Positions 1 through 9,233 are shown, counted from the first letter of the stretch. The stretch is 64,000 bases of DNA from an uncultured Vibrio sp. (GCF_963675395.1 NZ_OY776223.1:372001-436000), one strand, 5' to 3'. Notes: generated by a model not told the origin, from the letters alone. Numbers and translations: made by a program.

Positions 1-1284
1 TTTCTTCGCGACAAGGCCAGCAGCAACAACGTTTCGTGGGTTACTGGTGTTAGTACACGATGTAATCGCAGCGATGATCACCGCGCCATCTGGCAATTCG
101 CCCTCTTTCTCTTCCCATGCACCGGAAATACCACGTTGTGCCAGCTCAGAAGTAGGCAAACGACGGTGAGGGTTTGAAGGACCAGCCATATTACGGCTTA
201 CTGATGACAGATCGAACTCTAGTACGCGCTCGTAAACCGCGGTATCAAGATCATCCGCCCAAAGACCAGTTTGTTTCGCGTATTTCTCTACCAGGTCGAC
301 TTGCTGTTCATCACGACCTGTCAGTTTCAAGTAGTTTATGGTCTGTTCATCAATGTAGAACATACCCGCTGTTGCACCGTATTCTGGTGTCATGTTGGAG
401 ATAGTTGCGCGGTCACCAATAGTCAGGTCTCTTGCACCTTCACCAAAGAATTCCAAGTAAGAAGAGACAACGCGCTCGTTACGTAGGAACTCAGTAATCG
501 CGAGAACGATATCCGTTGCGGTAATGCCCGGCTGACGTTTCCCCGTCAATTTTACACCCACAATATCCGGCAGACGCATCATCGATGGTCGGCCAAGCAT
601 CACGGTTTCAGCTTCCAGACCACCAACGCCAATCGCGATAACACCAAGTGAATCCACGTGAGGAGTATGACTGTCAGTTCCTACACAAGTATCTGGGTAG
701 GCAATGCCCTGCTTCGCTTGCACTACTGGAGACATTTTTTCCAGGTTGATTTGGTGCATGATGCCGTTACCAGCCGGAATCACACTGACGTTTTTAAATG
801 CGGTTTTACACCACTCGATAAAGTGGAATCGGTCTTCATTACGACGCTCTTCAATCGCGCGGTTTTTCTCAAATGCATCTGGCTCAAACCCTGCGTGTTC
901 TACCGCAAGTGAGTGGTCAACAATAAGCTGTGTTTCAACCACAGGGTTAACTTTTGACGGGTCACCGCCTTGATCTGCGATTGCATCACGTAAGCCAGCT
1001 AAGTCAACCAGTGCCGTCTGACCGAGAATATCATGACAAACAACACGTGCAGGATACCAGGGAAAATCGAGATCGCGCTTGCGTTCGATTAACTGTTTGA
1101 GGCTATCGGTTAGCGTATTGGGGTCACAGCGGCGTACCAGTTGCTCTGCAAGAACGCGTGAAGTGTAAGGGAGCGTTTCATAGGCTCCAGGAGAGATAGT
1201 ATTTACGGCTTCGCGGGCATCAAAGTAATCAAGTTGAGTCCCCGGAAGCGACTTACGATATTGGGTATTAATAGTAGTGCTCAT
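1..1284 (-). CDS. acnD: AcnD, Fe/S-dependent 2-methylcitrate dehydratase (partial, C-terminal half outside window)
   Basis: Aconitase-superfamily enzyme that, with PrpF, dehydrates 2-methylcitrate in the methylcitrate cycle of propionate breakdown. Only residues 1-428 of the usual ~860 are in the window, since the gene runs off the left edge. The N-terminus (MSTTINTQYRKSLPG, then LDYFDAREAV) is typical of AcnD rather than AcnA or AcnB. A cluster-binding cysteine lies in SCTNTSNPRNV near the cut end. The ATG is preceded by GGAAG at a good distance. It is the third gene of a prpB-prpC-acnD order; a prpF would be expected beyond the edge. A 191-bp gap carrying a hairpin separates it from prpC. 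A plain aconitase A is the only real alternative and the neighbours argue against it. Confidence 0.93.
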   Translation of the reverse strand, partial: MSTTINTQYRKSLPGTQLDYFDAREAVNTISPGAYETLPYTSRVLAEQLVRRCDPNTLTDSLKQLIERKRDLDFPWYPARVVCHDILGQTALVDLAGLRDAIADQGGDPSKVNPVVETQLIVDHSLAVEHAGFEPDAFEKNRAIEERRNEDRFHFIEWCKTAFKNVSVIPAGNGIMHQINLEKMSPVVQAKQGIAYPDTCVGTDSHTPHVDSLGVIAIGVGGLEAETVMLGRPSMMRLPDIVGVKLTGKRQPGITATDIVLAITEFLRNERVVSSYLEFFGEGARDLTIGDRATISNMTPEYGATAGMFYIDEQTINYLKLTGRDEQQVDLVEKYAKQTGLWADDLDTAVYERVLEFDLSSVSRNMAGPSNPHRRLPTSELAQRGISGAWEEKEGELPDGAVIIAAITSCTNTSNPRNVVAAGLVAKK

Positions 1285-1428
1285 GGTTTGCTTCCATTCA
1301 ATCTGTACATCTTGGCCTTCTCCCCATCACTCTAGAAACGTTACTCTAGAAAAGTTGTTTGGCGACTTGATTGGAGAACTGTTTTTGAGATGTAGTAGTC
1401 GTTCTAGTCACCTTAGTGATGAGAAATA

Positions 1429-1468
1429 CTCCTTCCCCCATGTGGAGAGAATCGCATAGAGGAAGGAG
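1429..1468. repeat. Inverted repeat in the prpC-acnD gap
   Basis: CTCCTTCC (1429-1436) and GGAAGGAG (1461-1468) can pair as an 8-bp stem around a 24-nt loop just downstream of the prpC stop. There is no U-run, so it looks like an intercistronic RNA stem that could stabilise or pause the transcript rather than a terminator. Just beyond it ACTCTAGAAA occurs twice, about 16 bp apart. Confidence 0.4.
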
Positions 1469-1475
1469 CTACGCG

Positions 1476-2618
1476 CTAGCGTTTTTCGATAGGCATCCAT
1501 TCCTGATGCTCTGGACCTGTGTAATCTGCGCTTGGACGAATAATACGGTTATTCGCGCGCTGCTCATACACGTGTGCAGCCCAACCAGTCAAACGGCTCA
1601 TCACGAAAATCGGAGTGAACAGTTTGGTCGGAATGTCCATAAAGTGGTATGCCGATGCATGGAAGAAGTCAGCATTACAGAACAGACCTTTCTCACGCTT
1701 CATCACCGATTCAACACGCTCAGATACCGCATATAGGTGTGTGTCACCCACTTGCTTAGACAGCTCTTCAGACCAACGCTTGATCAATGCGTTGCGAGGG
1801 TCGCTTTCACGGTAAATCGCATGACCAAAGCCCATGATCTTGTCTTTGTTGGCCAGCATTTGCATGATGTTCGCTTCTGCTTCATCCGGCGTCTGCCAAT
1901 CTTCAATCATTTCCATCGCGGCTTCGTTTGCGCCGCCGTGAAGTGGACCACGAAGCGTACCGATTGCCGCAGTAATACAAGAGTGGATGTCTGATAATGT
2001 TGATGCACAAACACGCGCTGCAAATGTTGACGCATTAAACTCATGCTCTGCGTACAGGATGAGTGAACAGTGCATCACTTGCTTGTGCAGTTCGGTTGGC
2101 TCTTTATCAGTAAGAAGCTTCAGGAAGTAACCACCGATGCTATCTTCAGCCGTATCTTCTGTATCGATGCGCACACCATCATGGCTGAAACGGTACCAGT
2201 AACAGATGATTGCCGGGAACAGCGCTAACATACGCTCAGTGGACTGCAGTTGCTCATCAAAACTCATTTCCTGTTCTAAGTTACCCAGAACAGAACAGCC
2301 TGTACGCATCACATCCATAGGGTGCGCCGTTGCAGGGATAAGTTCTAGAGCTTGCTTAAGTTCAGTTGGCAAACCACGAAGGCTTAATAGGTGCGTCTTG
2401 TACGCATCAAGTTCTTGTTGATTCGGTAAGTGACCTCGTAATAGCAGGTGCGCCACTTCTTCAAATTGAGCATTATTGGCAAGGTCAGTAATATCGTAAC
2501 CGCGATAAGTAAGACCTGTTCCCGTTTTACCGACAGTACATAAAGCTGTGCTTCCCGCGCTTTGACCACGTAGGCCTGCGCCACCTAACTCTGCTTTCTT
2601 TGCTTCAGTTTGAGGCAT
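1476..2618 (-). CDS. prpC: 2-methylcitrate synthase PrpC
   Basis: Condenses propionyl-CoA with oxaloacetate to 2-methylcitrate in the cytoplasm. The 380-residue protein covers the whole citrate synthase fold. Catalytic residues are visible: a histidine in LHGGANEAAMEMI, another in GFGHAIYRESDPRN and the aspartate region FCNADFFHASAYH. The C-terminal arginine region AAHVYEQRANNRIIRPSA is typical of PrpC/CitZ-type short citrate synthases. The ATG at 2618 was chosen over an in-frame start 18 codons upstream because AAGGAG sits 8 nt before it. It lies between prpB (135-bp gap) and acnD, so a housekeeping citrate synthase is unlikely. The GntR repressor encoded at 3663-4382 probably controls it. 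Confidence 0.96.
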   Translation of the reverse strand: MPQTEAKKAELGGAGLRGQSAGSTALCTVGKTGTGLTYRGYDITDLANNAQFEEVAHLLLRGHLPNQQELDAYKTHLLSLRGLPTELKQALELIPATAHPMDVMRTGCSVLGNLEQEMSFDEQLQSTERMLALFPAIICYWYRFSHDGVRIDTEDTAEDSIGGYFLKLLTDKEPTELHKQVMHCSLILYAEHEFNASTFAARVCASTLSDIHSCITAAIGTLRGPLHGGANEAAMEMIEDWQTPDEAEANIMQMLANKDKIMGFGHAIYRESDPRNALIKRWSEELSKQVGDTHLYAVSERVESVMKREKGLFCNADFFHASAYHFMDIPTKLFTPIFVMSRLTGWAAHVYEQRANNRIIRPSADYTGPEHQEWMPIEKR

Positions 2619-2753
2619 TGTTTGAACTCCTTTTCTGTCTGGCTTTGCTCTCTTTGGAGCGTTTTTATTCACCAGACAAGTTTCACGTTATTGAATTAGA
2701 TAAATTCCGATTATCTTTTTTAGGCTTCCGTCTATATTTCTTTCTTTTCCTCG

Positions 2754-3650
2754 CTATTTCCCCTCAGAGAATAACTGGTCAAGTTTGTCTTCGTATTCAT
2801 GGTAGTTCAGGTGCTGATACAACTCTTTGCGTGTCTGCATCGAATCCACCAACGCTTCTTGGTTACCTACCTCAAGAAGGTGTTTGTATACTGTTTCTGC
2901 GGCTTTGTTCATGGCGCGGAATGCACTTAGCGGGTAAAGCACCATGTCCACTTTGGCTTTTGCCAACTCATCACATCCGTAAAGTGGCGTTGCACCGAAC
3001 TCGGTGATATTCGCCAGAATTGGAACATGCTTGCCTGTTGCTTGCTCTAGCGCGTTAGAGAACTGTACGTACTGCTCTAACTTGTTCATCGCTTCAGGGA
3101 AGATCATATCCGCGCCAGCTTCCACACAAGCAATCGCACGTTCAATCGCACTGTCCATGCCTTCTACCGCTAGGGCATCAGTACGAGCCATAATCACGAA
3201 ACTTTCATCGTTACGCGCATCAACCGCTGCCTTCACACGGTCAACCATCTCTTGCTGGCTAACAATGGCTTTGTTCGGACGGTGACCACAACGTTTTTGC
3301 GCCACCTGATCTTCCATATGAACCGCAGCCGCGCCCGCTTTTTCCATTTGCTTGATGGTACGAGCGATATTGAATGCGCCGCCAAAACCCGTGTCGATAT
3401 CCACCAGCAATGGCAAGTCACAGGCGTTTGTAATGCGGTTAACGTCAACCAATACATCGTTCAGTGTGGTGATGCCTAGGTCTGGCAATCCGTAAGAAGC
3501 ATTGGCAATGCCGCCACCAGATAAATAAATCGCTTGATGCCCAAGATTTTTCGCCATCATGGCGCAGTATGGGTTAACGGTACCGACAATTTGTAGCGGA
3601 TTGTTTTGTTCAATGGCGAGTCTGAACTTCGCCCCCGGTGTTAAGCTCAT
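2754..3650 (-). CDS. prpB: 2-methylisocitrate lyase PrpB
   Basis: Cleaves 2-methylisocitrate to pyruvate and succinate, the last step of the methylcitrate cycle. At 298 residues it has the length of the PEP mutase/isocitrate lyase family. The signature KRCGHRPNK carries the catalytic cysteine, [11 protein letters not shown] supplies metal-binding aspartates, and [16 protein letters not shown] is the usual N-terminal segment. AAGGA precedes the ATG. It starts 12 bp after the GntR stop, so regulator and enzyme are surely co-transcribed, and it is followed by prpC. Confidence 0.96.
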   Translation of the reverse strand: MSLTPGAKFRLAIEQNNPLQIVGTVNPYCAMMAKNLGHQAIYLSGGGIANASYGLPDLGITTLNDVLVDVNRITNACDLPLLVDIDTGFGGAFNIARTIKQMEKAGAAAVHMEDQVAQKRCGHRPNKAIVSQQEMVDRVKAAVDARNDESFVIMARTDALAVEGMDSAIERAIACVEAGADMIFPEAMNKLEQYVQFSNALEQATGKHVPILANITEFGATPLYGCDELAKAKVDMVLYPLSAFRAMNKAAETVYKHLLEVGNQEALVDSMQTRKELYQHLNYHEYEDKLDQLFSEGK

Positions 3651-3662
3651 GACGAATTCCTT

Positions 3663-4382
3663 CTAGTCTTTGTCTAAACTTTCAGTTTCTGTATGAATAA
3701 TCTGCGATTGGATGAGTTTTCGACTTCCAGAGATGTGTCGTCTCATTAACATTTCTGCAAGTTCTTCATCGCGATTACGAATGGCTTCCAAAATATATTT
3801 GTGCTCGTTGAGTGCTTCGTTTGGACGAGATTGCGAACGTGGTGACTGATAGCGATACATGCGCAGTAAGTGGTACAACTCATCACACAACAAAGTAATC
3901 AATTTGCTATTTCGGCTTGCCTGAATGATGCGATAGTGGAAATCAAAGTCACCATGTTGGTGGAAATAGGAAGAGCCTTCTACCTGGTCAATATGCTTCG
4001 AATGTGTCGACAATAGCATTTCTAAGCTCAATAGCTCTTCTTGGGTAATATGGCGAGCCGCAAGCCTTGCTGCCATCCCTTCTAACGCTTCGCGTACCGA
4101 ATAGAGTTCAATCAACTTTTCAGGCGAAAAGGTAATTACTCTCGCGCCAACATGTGGGATACGTTCAATGAGGCCCAAGCCTTCCAAACGCATCAGCGCT
4201 TCACGTAAAGGCCCTCGGCTGACTTGATATTTCCTGGCAAGCTCTGGCTCTGAGATTTTACTCCCTGGTGTTACATCACCATTCACAATAGCTTCAATCA
4301 ACGACTCAGTCAGTGTTTCAGACTTAGTGTGTTCTTTCTCAGTCGCTATCACTTTATAACGAGCTTTTAACTCAGAGTTCAT
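3663..4382 (-). CDS. GntR-family (FCD subfamily) regulator of the prp and probably tct genes
   Basis: A 239-residue repressor-type regulator. Residues about 20-88 form a winged helix-turn-helix (recognition helix in VSRGPLREALMRLEG) and about 95-230 an FCD effector domain. Likely metal or ligand residues are the histidines in DFDFHYRII, LNEHKYILE and RRHISGSRK. FCD members bind small carboxylates, so a methylcitrate-cycle intermediate is a reasonable effector guess. It is the first gene of its operon, directly before prpB, and faces the tctCBA transporter across a 580-bp region. Palindromes with TTGTCGACAA centres occur in that region and again between tctC and tctB. They fit the size and symmetry of GntR operators. 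Target and effector are inferred. Confidence 0.88.
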   Translation of the reverse strand: MNSELKARYKVIATEKEHTKSETLTESLIEAIVNGDVTPGSKISEPELARKYQVSRGPLREALMRLEGLGLIERIPHVGARVITFSPEKLIELYSVREALEGMAARLAARHITQEELLSLEMLLSTHSKHIDQVEGSSYFHQHGDFDFHYRIIQASRNSKLITLLCDELYHLLRMYRYQSPRSQSRPNEALNEHKYILEAIRNRDEELAEMLMRRHISGSRKLIQSQIIHTETESLDKD

Positions 4383-4410
4383 ATTCAGGCACTCACTTCA
4401 ATGACACCGA

Positions 4411-4485
4411 AATGTCTACAATCCCTTAACCTAAATATAAAATAAACGATCAAAGTGTCGACAATCAAGTTAATTGTCGACAATT
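4411..4485. promoter_or_regulatory. Operator cluster upstream of the GntR-prp operon
   Basis: A perfect 14-bp palindrome AATTGTCGACAATT occupies 4472-4485. A near match AGTGTCGACAAT lies at 4454-4465 and a weaker ATGTCTACAAT at 4412-4422. All sit within 105 bp of the GntR start codon, where a repressor would block prp transcription. A further near match GTGTCGACAAT is inside the GntR gene itself (4004-4014). Assignment to this GntR protein is inference from proximity and symmetry. Confidence 0.65.
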
Positions 4486-4564
4486 TAGACTAAGGTCTTA
4501 TTAAAAGATCATATATAGAGCAGGAAAATGGCATTTATCAGCTATATCCGTCATGAAAATTTAC

Positions 4565-4578
4565 AGTTGTCGACAACT
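4565..4578. promoter_or_regulatory. GntR-type palindrome midway between prp and tct
   Basis: AGTTGTCGACAACT is a perfect 14-bp palindrome sharing the TTGTCGACAA core of the other sites. It lies 385 bp before tctC and 180 bp before the GntR gene, so it could serve either direction or support looping. The rest of this intergenic region to 4962 is AT-rich with no ORF that I would support. Confidence 0.6.
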
Positions 4579-4962
4579 TTATAACTCATAACCAATTGAT
4601 TATTTGACATAAAAGTAAAATCCAGCCGTGAGTTTCCGCTCTCTTCCTGATTCTCTCGTTACTAATTCCTCAAAAGTTTCTTGTCCAGTCATTATCTTAG
4701 ATCTTGGTTTGTGCCCGTAATAAATTGATTTTTCATAGGTAAGAACCTCTAAGGTCAGGTTGAGTTCTACCTGTTCTGCACCGCCTCTCCCTAACGGTGA
4801 ACTTTATGAACAAAATCCCCACTATGCCCAATATTCTCTTTATCTACCTTTTACAGACATGTCGTTAACACTTAATTAACCTTTCAACAAAGTTCAGCTT
4901 CAAGCTGAAACAACAATAAGACTCATCAACAGAATAGAGTCACTCACATAAGGAACGTGAAC

Positions 4963-5934
4963 ATGTTAAAGGTAATAAAACCAACGCTCGCCGCATCTAT
5001 CATCGCTGCTTCATTTTCATTTAACACTTTCGCAGCTGATGTAGAAAAAATGCATTTCCTCATTCCTGGAGGTGCCGGTGGCGGCTGGGATATGACAGCA
5101 CGCGGTACGGGTGACGTATTGGTAAAATCAGACATCGTTGAAACCGTATCATTTCAAAACTTGTCTGGTGGCGGTGGCGGTAAAGCAATCGCTCACTTGA
5201 TTGAAACCGCAGATCGTCAAGAAGACACACTAATGGTGAACTCAACACCAATCGTAGTGCGTTCTCTTAGTGGTATTTTCCCACAGTCCTTCCGTGACCT
5301 AACCCCGGTTGCCGCAACCGTTGCTGACTACGGCGCTATTGTTGCCTCTGCCGACTCGCCATATAACTCTTGGGAAGATGCAGTAAAAGCGTTTGAAGAA
5401 AATCCACGTAAAGTGAAGATCGCTGGCGGTTCTGCTCGTGGTTCGATGGACCACCTAGTTATTGCAGCCGCATTCAAAGGCGAAGGTTTTGATGCACGTA
5501 AAGTCCGTTATATCGGCTACGACGCGGGCGGGAAAGCGATGGCTGCGCTACTTTCTGGCGAAACTCAACTGCTTTCAACTGGCTTAGGTGAAGTGCTTGA
5601 AATGTCCAAATCTGGACAAGTTAAAGTCCTTGCTATCACGGCTCCGAAGCGATTGGATGCCGCGCCAAACATTCCAACTCTCACTGAATACGGCAATGAA
5701 ACGGTATTTGCGAACTGGCGTGGTTTCTTCGCCGCGCCAGGCGTCAGCCAAGAGAAAATCGACGAGTGGAATTCTGCATTAACGAAAATGTACAAGACCG
5801 ACGAATGGCAAGTTGTCCGTGACCGCAATGGCTGGATCGACAACTACAAAGCCGATAAAGAGTTCTTCGCGTTCCTTGAAGAGCAGGAGCAGCAAATGGG
5901 CGATTTAATGCGCGAATTAGGTTTCCTGAAATAA
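4963..5934 (+). CDS. tctC: TctC-type tripartite tricarboxylate transporter binding protein
   Basis: Periplasmic receptor of a tripartite tricarboxylate transporter (TTT; Bug family) that hands a carboxylate to the TctBA membrane pair. The first ~25 residues are a Sec signal peptide (hydrophobic LAASIIAASFSF, cleavage near TFAA). The mature part starts with the family strand KMHFLIPGGAGGGWDMTARG; AGGSARGSMDHL and YDAGGKAMAALLSG are further family segments. The ATG at 4963 was preferred to a GTG two codons upstream because AAGGA lies 8 nt before it. Its location opposite prp suggests methylcitrate, citrate or a related acid as substrate, but the sequence does not show which. Confidence 0.9.
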   Translation: MLKVIKPTLAASIIAASFSFNTFAADVEKMHFLIPGGAGGGWDMTARGTGDVLVKSDIVETVSFQNLSGGGGGKAIAHLIETADRQEDTLMVNSTPIVVRSLSGIFPQSFRDLTPVAATVADYGAIVASADSPYNSWEDAVKAFEENPRKVKIAGGSARGSMDHLVIAAAFKGEGFDARKVRYIGYDAGGKAMAALLSGETQLLSTGLGEVLEMSKSGQVKVLAITAPKRLDAAPNIPTLTEYGNETVFANWRGFFAAPGVSQEKIDEWNSALTKMYKTDEWQVVRDRNGWIDNYKADKEFFAFLEEQEQQMGDLMRELGFLK

Positions 5935-5961
5935 TTAGGGTACCTGAATAAAACAGTAAAC

Positions 5962-6013
5962 GGGGCTAATTCTCCAATACCAAAACGGAGAAATCTGATT
6001 TGGTATTAGCCCC
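5962..6013 (+). promoter_or_regulatory. Nested stem-loops after tctC
   Basis: GGGGCTAA (5962-5969) pairs with TTAGCCCC (6006-6013), enclosing a second stem TTCTCC/GGAGAA. An alternative fold pairs the right arm with AATACCAAA of the loop. There is no U-run. It lies 28 bp past the tctC stop and could attenuate readthrough or protect the tctC mRNA end, giving more binding protein than membrane subunits, a common need of such operons. The function is inferred. Confidence 0.5.
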
Positions 6014-6040
6014 AACTCTGTATTTGCACTCTAAATTTCG

Positions 6041-6167
6041 CCGTATATGGGCATTGTCGACAATTCGGCATACACACTCCTTTGTTTATAGATTGATAAG
6101 CGGCTCGACTAGCAGCGAAATGCTTAATTGTTAATGGATTATCTTGCTCATTAACGCCCATATACGG
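6041..6167. repeat. 12-bp inverted repeat enclosing a GntR-type operator
   Basis: CCGTATATGGGC (6041-6052) is matched exactly by its reverse complement GCCCATATACGG (6156-6167), 103 bp apart. The 12-bp palindrome ATTGTCGACAAT (6053-6064) starts at the very next base after the left arm. An internal promoter for tctBA controlled by the GntR protein would fit. A folded small RNA is another possibility. Confidence 0.55.
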
Positions 6168-6195
6168 TCTTTTCTACCTTCGTTAGGAGTTGAAG

Positions 6196-6690
6196 ATGTC
6201 TCGTTCAACCAATTTTTTTACTAAAGAAAACTTGCTCTGCCGCGATCGCGTCGGTGCGATGATCTTTTTGCTGTTCTGTCTGGGCTACGGTTTCCAAACT
6301 TCTCAAATCGCGTTGTTCCCCGGTGATGAATATGAACCGTTCACTGCACGCACATTGCCAACCATTCTGACTTACCTTGGTATTGGTTTAGCGCTTCTAC
6401 TAATGATAACTGGCCAACCAGATAAAAAGAGTGGCGCCGTGTTGACATTCAACTGGAAGCTCCTTATTGCATTCTTAGTGTTAATGGCACTGTACGGTCT
6501 GGGCCTAACTTATCTGGGATTTGTGTTGGCGACCGGTTTCTTCCTTCTAGCAGGCTTTTACTTACTAGGTGAAAGGCGTAAGCCGATTTTGTTTGGCTCT
6601 TCTTTCCCTTTTGTTATCGCCTTCTATTTATTGCTGACTCAAGGATTAGATATCTACCTTGAGCCTGGTTTGATTTTCACCATCTGGTAG
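6196..6690 (+). CDS. tctB: TctB-type small membrane subunit of the TTT transporter
   Basis: A 164-residue inner-membrane protein with four hydrophobic segments (about 22-40, 54-73, 89-113, 119-160 as two closely spaced helices), the layout of TctB. ATG 6196 has TAGGAG six bases upstream; an upstream TTG overlaps that ribosome site and was rejected. It lies 261 bp after tctC and 19 bp before tctA. Sequence is poorly conserved in this family, so the call rests on length, topology and neighbours. Confidence 0.85.
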   Translation: MSRSTNFFTKENLLCRDRVGAMIFLLFCLGYGFQTSQIALFPGDEYEPFTARTLPTILTYLGIGLALLLMITGQPDKKSGAVLTFNWKLLIAFLVLMALYGLGLTYLGFVLATGFFLLAGFYLLGERRKPILFGSSFPFVIAFYLLLTQGLDIYLEPGLIFTIW

Positions 6691-6709
6691 CCAAAGAAAG
6701 GAAAGAATT

Positions 6710-8236
6710 ATGTTAGATGGAATTCTACAAGGTTTATCCACTGCGGTAATGCCGATGAACATCATGATGGTGATTGTTGGCTGTTTCGTTGGTACGTTTA
6801 TCGGAATGTTACCGGGTCTTGGGCCTATTTCGGCTATCGCGTTGATGATCCCAATCACTTACGGTCTCGAACCTTCTTCTGGTTTGATTTTGATGGCTGG
6901 CGTTTACTACGGCGCGGTATTTGGTGGCTCTACGTCTTCAATTCTGATTAACGCGCCGGGCTGTTCTTCAACGGTGGTAACGGCATTTGACGGTTACCCA
7001 ATGGCGCAAAAAGGTCAGGCGGGTAAAGCATTAGCACTTGCTGCTTACTCTTCTTTCACTGGCGGTACACTATCGGCGATCATGTTGTTGGTTGCGGCTC
7101 CTGCATTAGCCAAGGTGTCGTTAAGTTTCCAATCTTCAGACTACTTCGCGTTGATGCTTCTTGGCTTGTCTGCAGTAGCGGCATTCGCTGGTAAAGGTCA
7201 GGTAATTAAAGCCTGGATGATGACCATTCTCGGATTGATGTTGTCTACAGTTGGTATCGATAAAGGCGTGGGTGTAGAGCGCTTTACGTTCGGACTGACT
7301 GACTTGATGGATGGCTTTAGCTTCTTGCTGCTTGCCATGGCGACCTTTGCTCTGGGCGAAACGTTAATGGGGATTCTCAAGCCTTCGGCAGATACTCGTG
7401 ACGAAGAGCAAGACAAACTGAGCAACATCGGCTCAATGAAAGTCACCAAAGAAGAAATCAAAGAAGTAGCGCCTGTTTCTATTCGCTCTTCCATTCTGGG
7501 CTTCTTTACCGGCGTACTTCCAGGCGCAGGCGCAACGATTGCCGCATTCCTAAGCTACGGCTTGGAACGTAACCTTGCACCAAAAGACAAAAAGGAAGAA
7601 TTTGGTAAAGGCAGCATCCGTGGTTTGGTAGCACCAGAATCAGCGAACAACGCAGCATCAAGCGGCTCATTTGTACCACTGTTGACATTGGGTATTCCGG
7701 GTTCAGGTACTACCGCTATCATGCTAGGCGCATTGATCGCCTACGGCATTCAGCCAGGTCCTCGCCTGTTTGTTGAACACCCGGATGTATTCTGGTCAGT
7801 GATTATCTCTATGTACTTTGGCAACATCGTACTGGTTATTCTGAACTTACCGCTGATTCCGTACATCTCGAAACTACTGGCGGTACCGAGAACGGTACTA
7901 CTGCCGATGATTTTGTTCTTCTCAATCACGGGCGTGTATTTGGTCTCATTCAATACCATGGATGTGTTTGTGATGCTGCTTGTGGCGATGGCTGCTATCG
8001 CGCTCCGATTAGCGAACTTCCCTCTTGCTCCGTTACTGCTTGGCTTCATCCTTGGTGGTTTAATGGAAGAGAACCTGCGCCGAGCATTGATGATTTCTGA
8101 TGGTGAGTTGAGCTTCTTGTGGGAGCGCCCAATTACTCTAACCTTTACGGTATTAGCAGTATTGGTACTAGGTAGCCCACTGTTTGTGAAACTGTTTCAA
8201 AAGCTACGAGCTCAACCAGTTAAAGTTGAACAATAA
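6710..8236 (+). CDS. tctA: TctA-type large membrane subunit of the TTT transporter
   Basis: The 508-residue permease of the tripartite transporter, with about 11-12 hydrophobic segments. Two family signatures are plain: GTFIGMLPGLGPISAIAL with YYGAVFGGSTSSILINAPG near the N-terminus, and their internal repeat FFTGVLPGAGATIAAFLSYG around residue 265, followed by ESANNAASSGSFVPLLTLG. GAAAGGAAAG precedes the ATG. Sodium- or proton-coupled uptake of a di- or tricarboxylate is expected. It ends the operon and is followed by a good terminator. Confidence 0.93.
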   Translation: MLDGILQGLSTAVMPMNIMMVIVGCFVGTFIGMLPGLGPISAIALMIPITYGLEPSSGLILMAGVYYGAVFGGSTSSILINAPGCSSTVVTAFDGYPMAQKGQAGKALALAAYSSFTGGTLSAIMLLVAAPALAKVSLSFQSSDYFALMLLGLSAVAAFAGKGQVIKAWMMTILGLMLSTVGIDKGVGVERFTFGLTDLMDGFSFLLLAMATFALGETLMGILKPSADTRDEEQDKLSNIGSMKVTKEEIKEVAPVSIRSSILGFFTGVLPGAGATIAAFLSYGLERNLAPKDKKEEFGKGSIRGLVAPESANNAASSGSFVPLLTLGIPGSGTTAIMLGALIAYGIQPGPRLFVEHPDVFWSVIISMYFGNIVLVILNLPLIPYISKLLAVPRTVLLPMILFFSITGVYLVSFNTMDVFVMLLVAMAAIALRLANFPLAPLLLGFILGGLMEENLRRALMISDGELSFLWERPITLTFTVLAVLVLGSPLFVKLFQKLRAQPVKVEQ

Positions 8237-8265
8237 ATAAGTCACTCATCCCCATGATTGACTTC

Positions 8266-8293
8266 AAAAAGCCACCAGCTCGGTGGCTTTTTT
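8266..8293 (+). terminator. Terminator after tctA
   Basis: AAAAAGCCACC-agct-CGGTGGCTTTTTT forms a GC-rich stem with a T-run, 30 bp after the tctA stop. Confidence 0.9.
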
Positions 8294-8386
8294 CTTTGAC
8301 CTTTCGCTACTATCTTTCTTGCATCAAGTTCAGTAGGGTTAACGCCTTAAAAACAAAACATAAAAACAAAAGATTAAGGAAGATTT

Positions 8387-9157
8387 ATGCTGCTGGAACT
8401 GACGTTGTTATTTGCTGCCGGAGTGATTGGAGGAATCATGAATTCTATTGCCGGAGGTGGCAGTTTTGTTACGTTTCCTGCTCTGATGGCCGTTGGGATT
8501 CCACCCGTTATCGCCAATGCCACCAACACCTATGCCTCTTGTGCAGGCTACATCAGTGGTGCGATAGGTTTTAGAGAAGAAATCCTCAAGAATAAGCAAG
8601 AATTACTCTTTACCATCAGTTTAAGCCTTATCGGTGGTGGCATTGGTGCCTACCTGTTACTGAATATTCCTGAATCAGTGTTTTTGGAAGCCATTCCCTG
8701 GCTACTATTGTTTGCAACCTTACTGTTTATCTTTGGTTCGCACTTAACTAAGGCGATCAAAACCTTAACCAAAAACCATAAACACGCAGGAATTTTAGGT
8801 GCGATCGCATTAGGTATTCTGTTAGTTGGTGTCGCTGCGTACGGTGGATTTTTTAATGCTGGATTAGGCGTGATTGTGTTGAGTTATCTGGTGATCGCTG
8901 GCCATCAGGATATCAACCTGATGAACGGCTTAAAGTTGCTCGTATCAACTTCTGTTTCTCTGGTCGCTATTGTCATTTTCGTCGCCAATGGCTCGATTGA
9001 CTGGAGCAAAGGTAGCATAGTCATGGTGGGAACATTAGTCGGAGGCTATCTCGCTGCCCGAGTATCACGTCAATTAAATCCAAGTCACGTGCGAAGCTTT
9101 GTCGCGCTCTTCTCGACGGCTATTACCCTATACTTTTTCTTTGATATCTATGCTTAA
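8387..9157 (+). CDS. TSUP (TauE/SafE) family permease
   Basis: A 256-residue inner-membrane protein of the sulfite-exporter TauE/SafE (TSUP) family, with about eight hydrophobic segments. The repeated family motif appears as GVIGGIMNSIAGGGSF at residues 8-23 and again as YGGFFNAGLGVIVLS in the second half. AAGGAAG precedes the ATG. Members move sulfite, sulfonates or other small organic anions, and nothing here identifies the substrate. It stands alone between a terminator and a convergent TAXI gene. Confidence 0.88.
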   Translation: MLLELTLLFAAGVIGGIMNSIAGGGSFVTFPALMAVGIPPVIANATNTYASCAGYISGAIGFREEILKNKQELLFTISLSLIGGGIGAYLLLNIPESVFLEAIPWLLLFATLLFIFGSHLTKAIKTLTKNHKHAGILGAIALGILLVGVAAYGGFFNAGLGVIVLSYLVIAGHQDINLMNGLKLLVSTSVSLVAIVIFVANGSIDWSKGSIVMVGTLVGGYLAARVSRQLNPSHVRSFVALFSTAITLYFFFDIYA

Positions 9158-9186
9158 TCTCATTCGAATCAACGGGAAAAAGAAAA

Positions 9187-9209
9187 AGCGCCATCAAATC
9201 GAAGGCGCT
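9187..9209 (-). terminator. Terminator of the TAXI gene
   Basis: AGCGCC/GGCGCT stem with an 11-nt loop; read on the minus strand it is followed by TTTTTCTTTTT. It may also act on the convergent TSUP gene. Confidence 0.8.
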
Positions 9210-9233
9210 CTATTTGTCGATTAAACTTCAATT

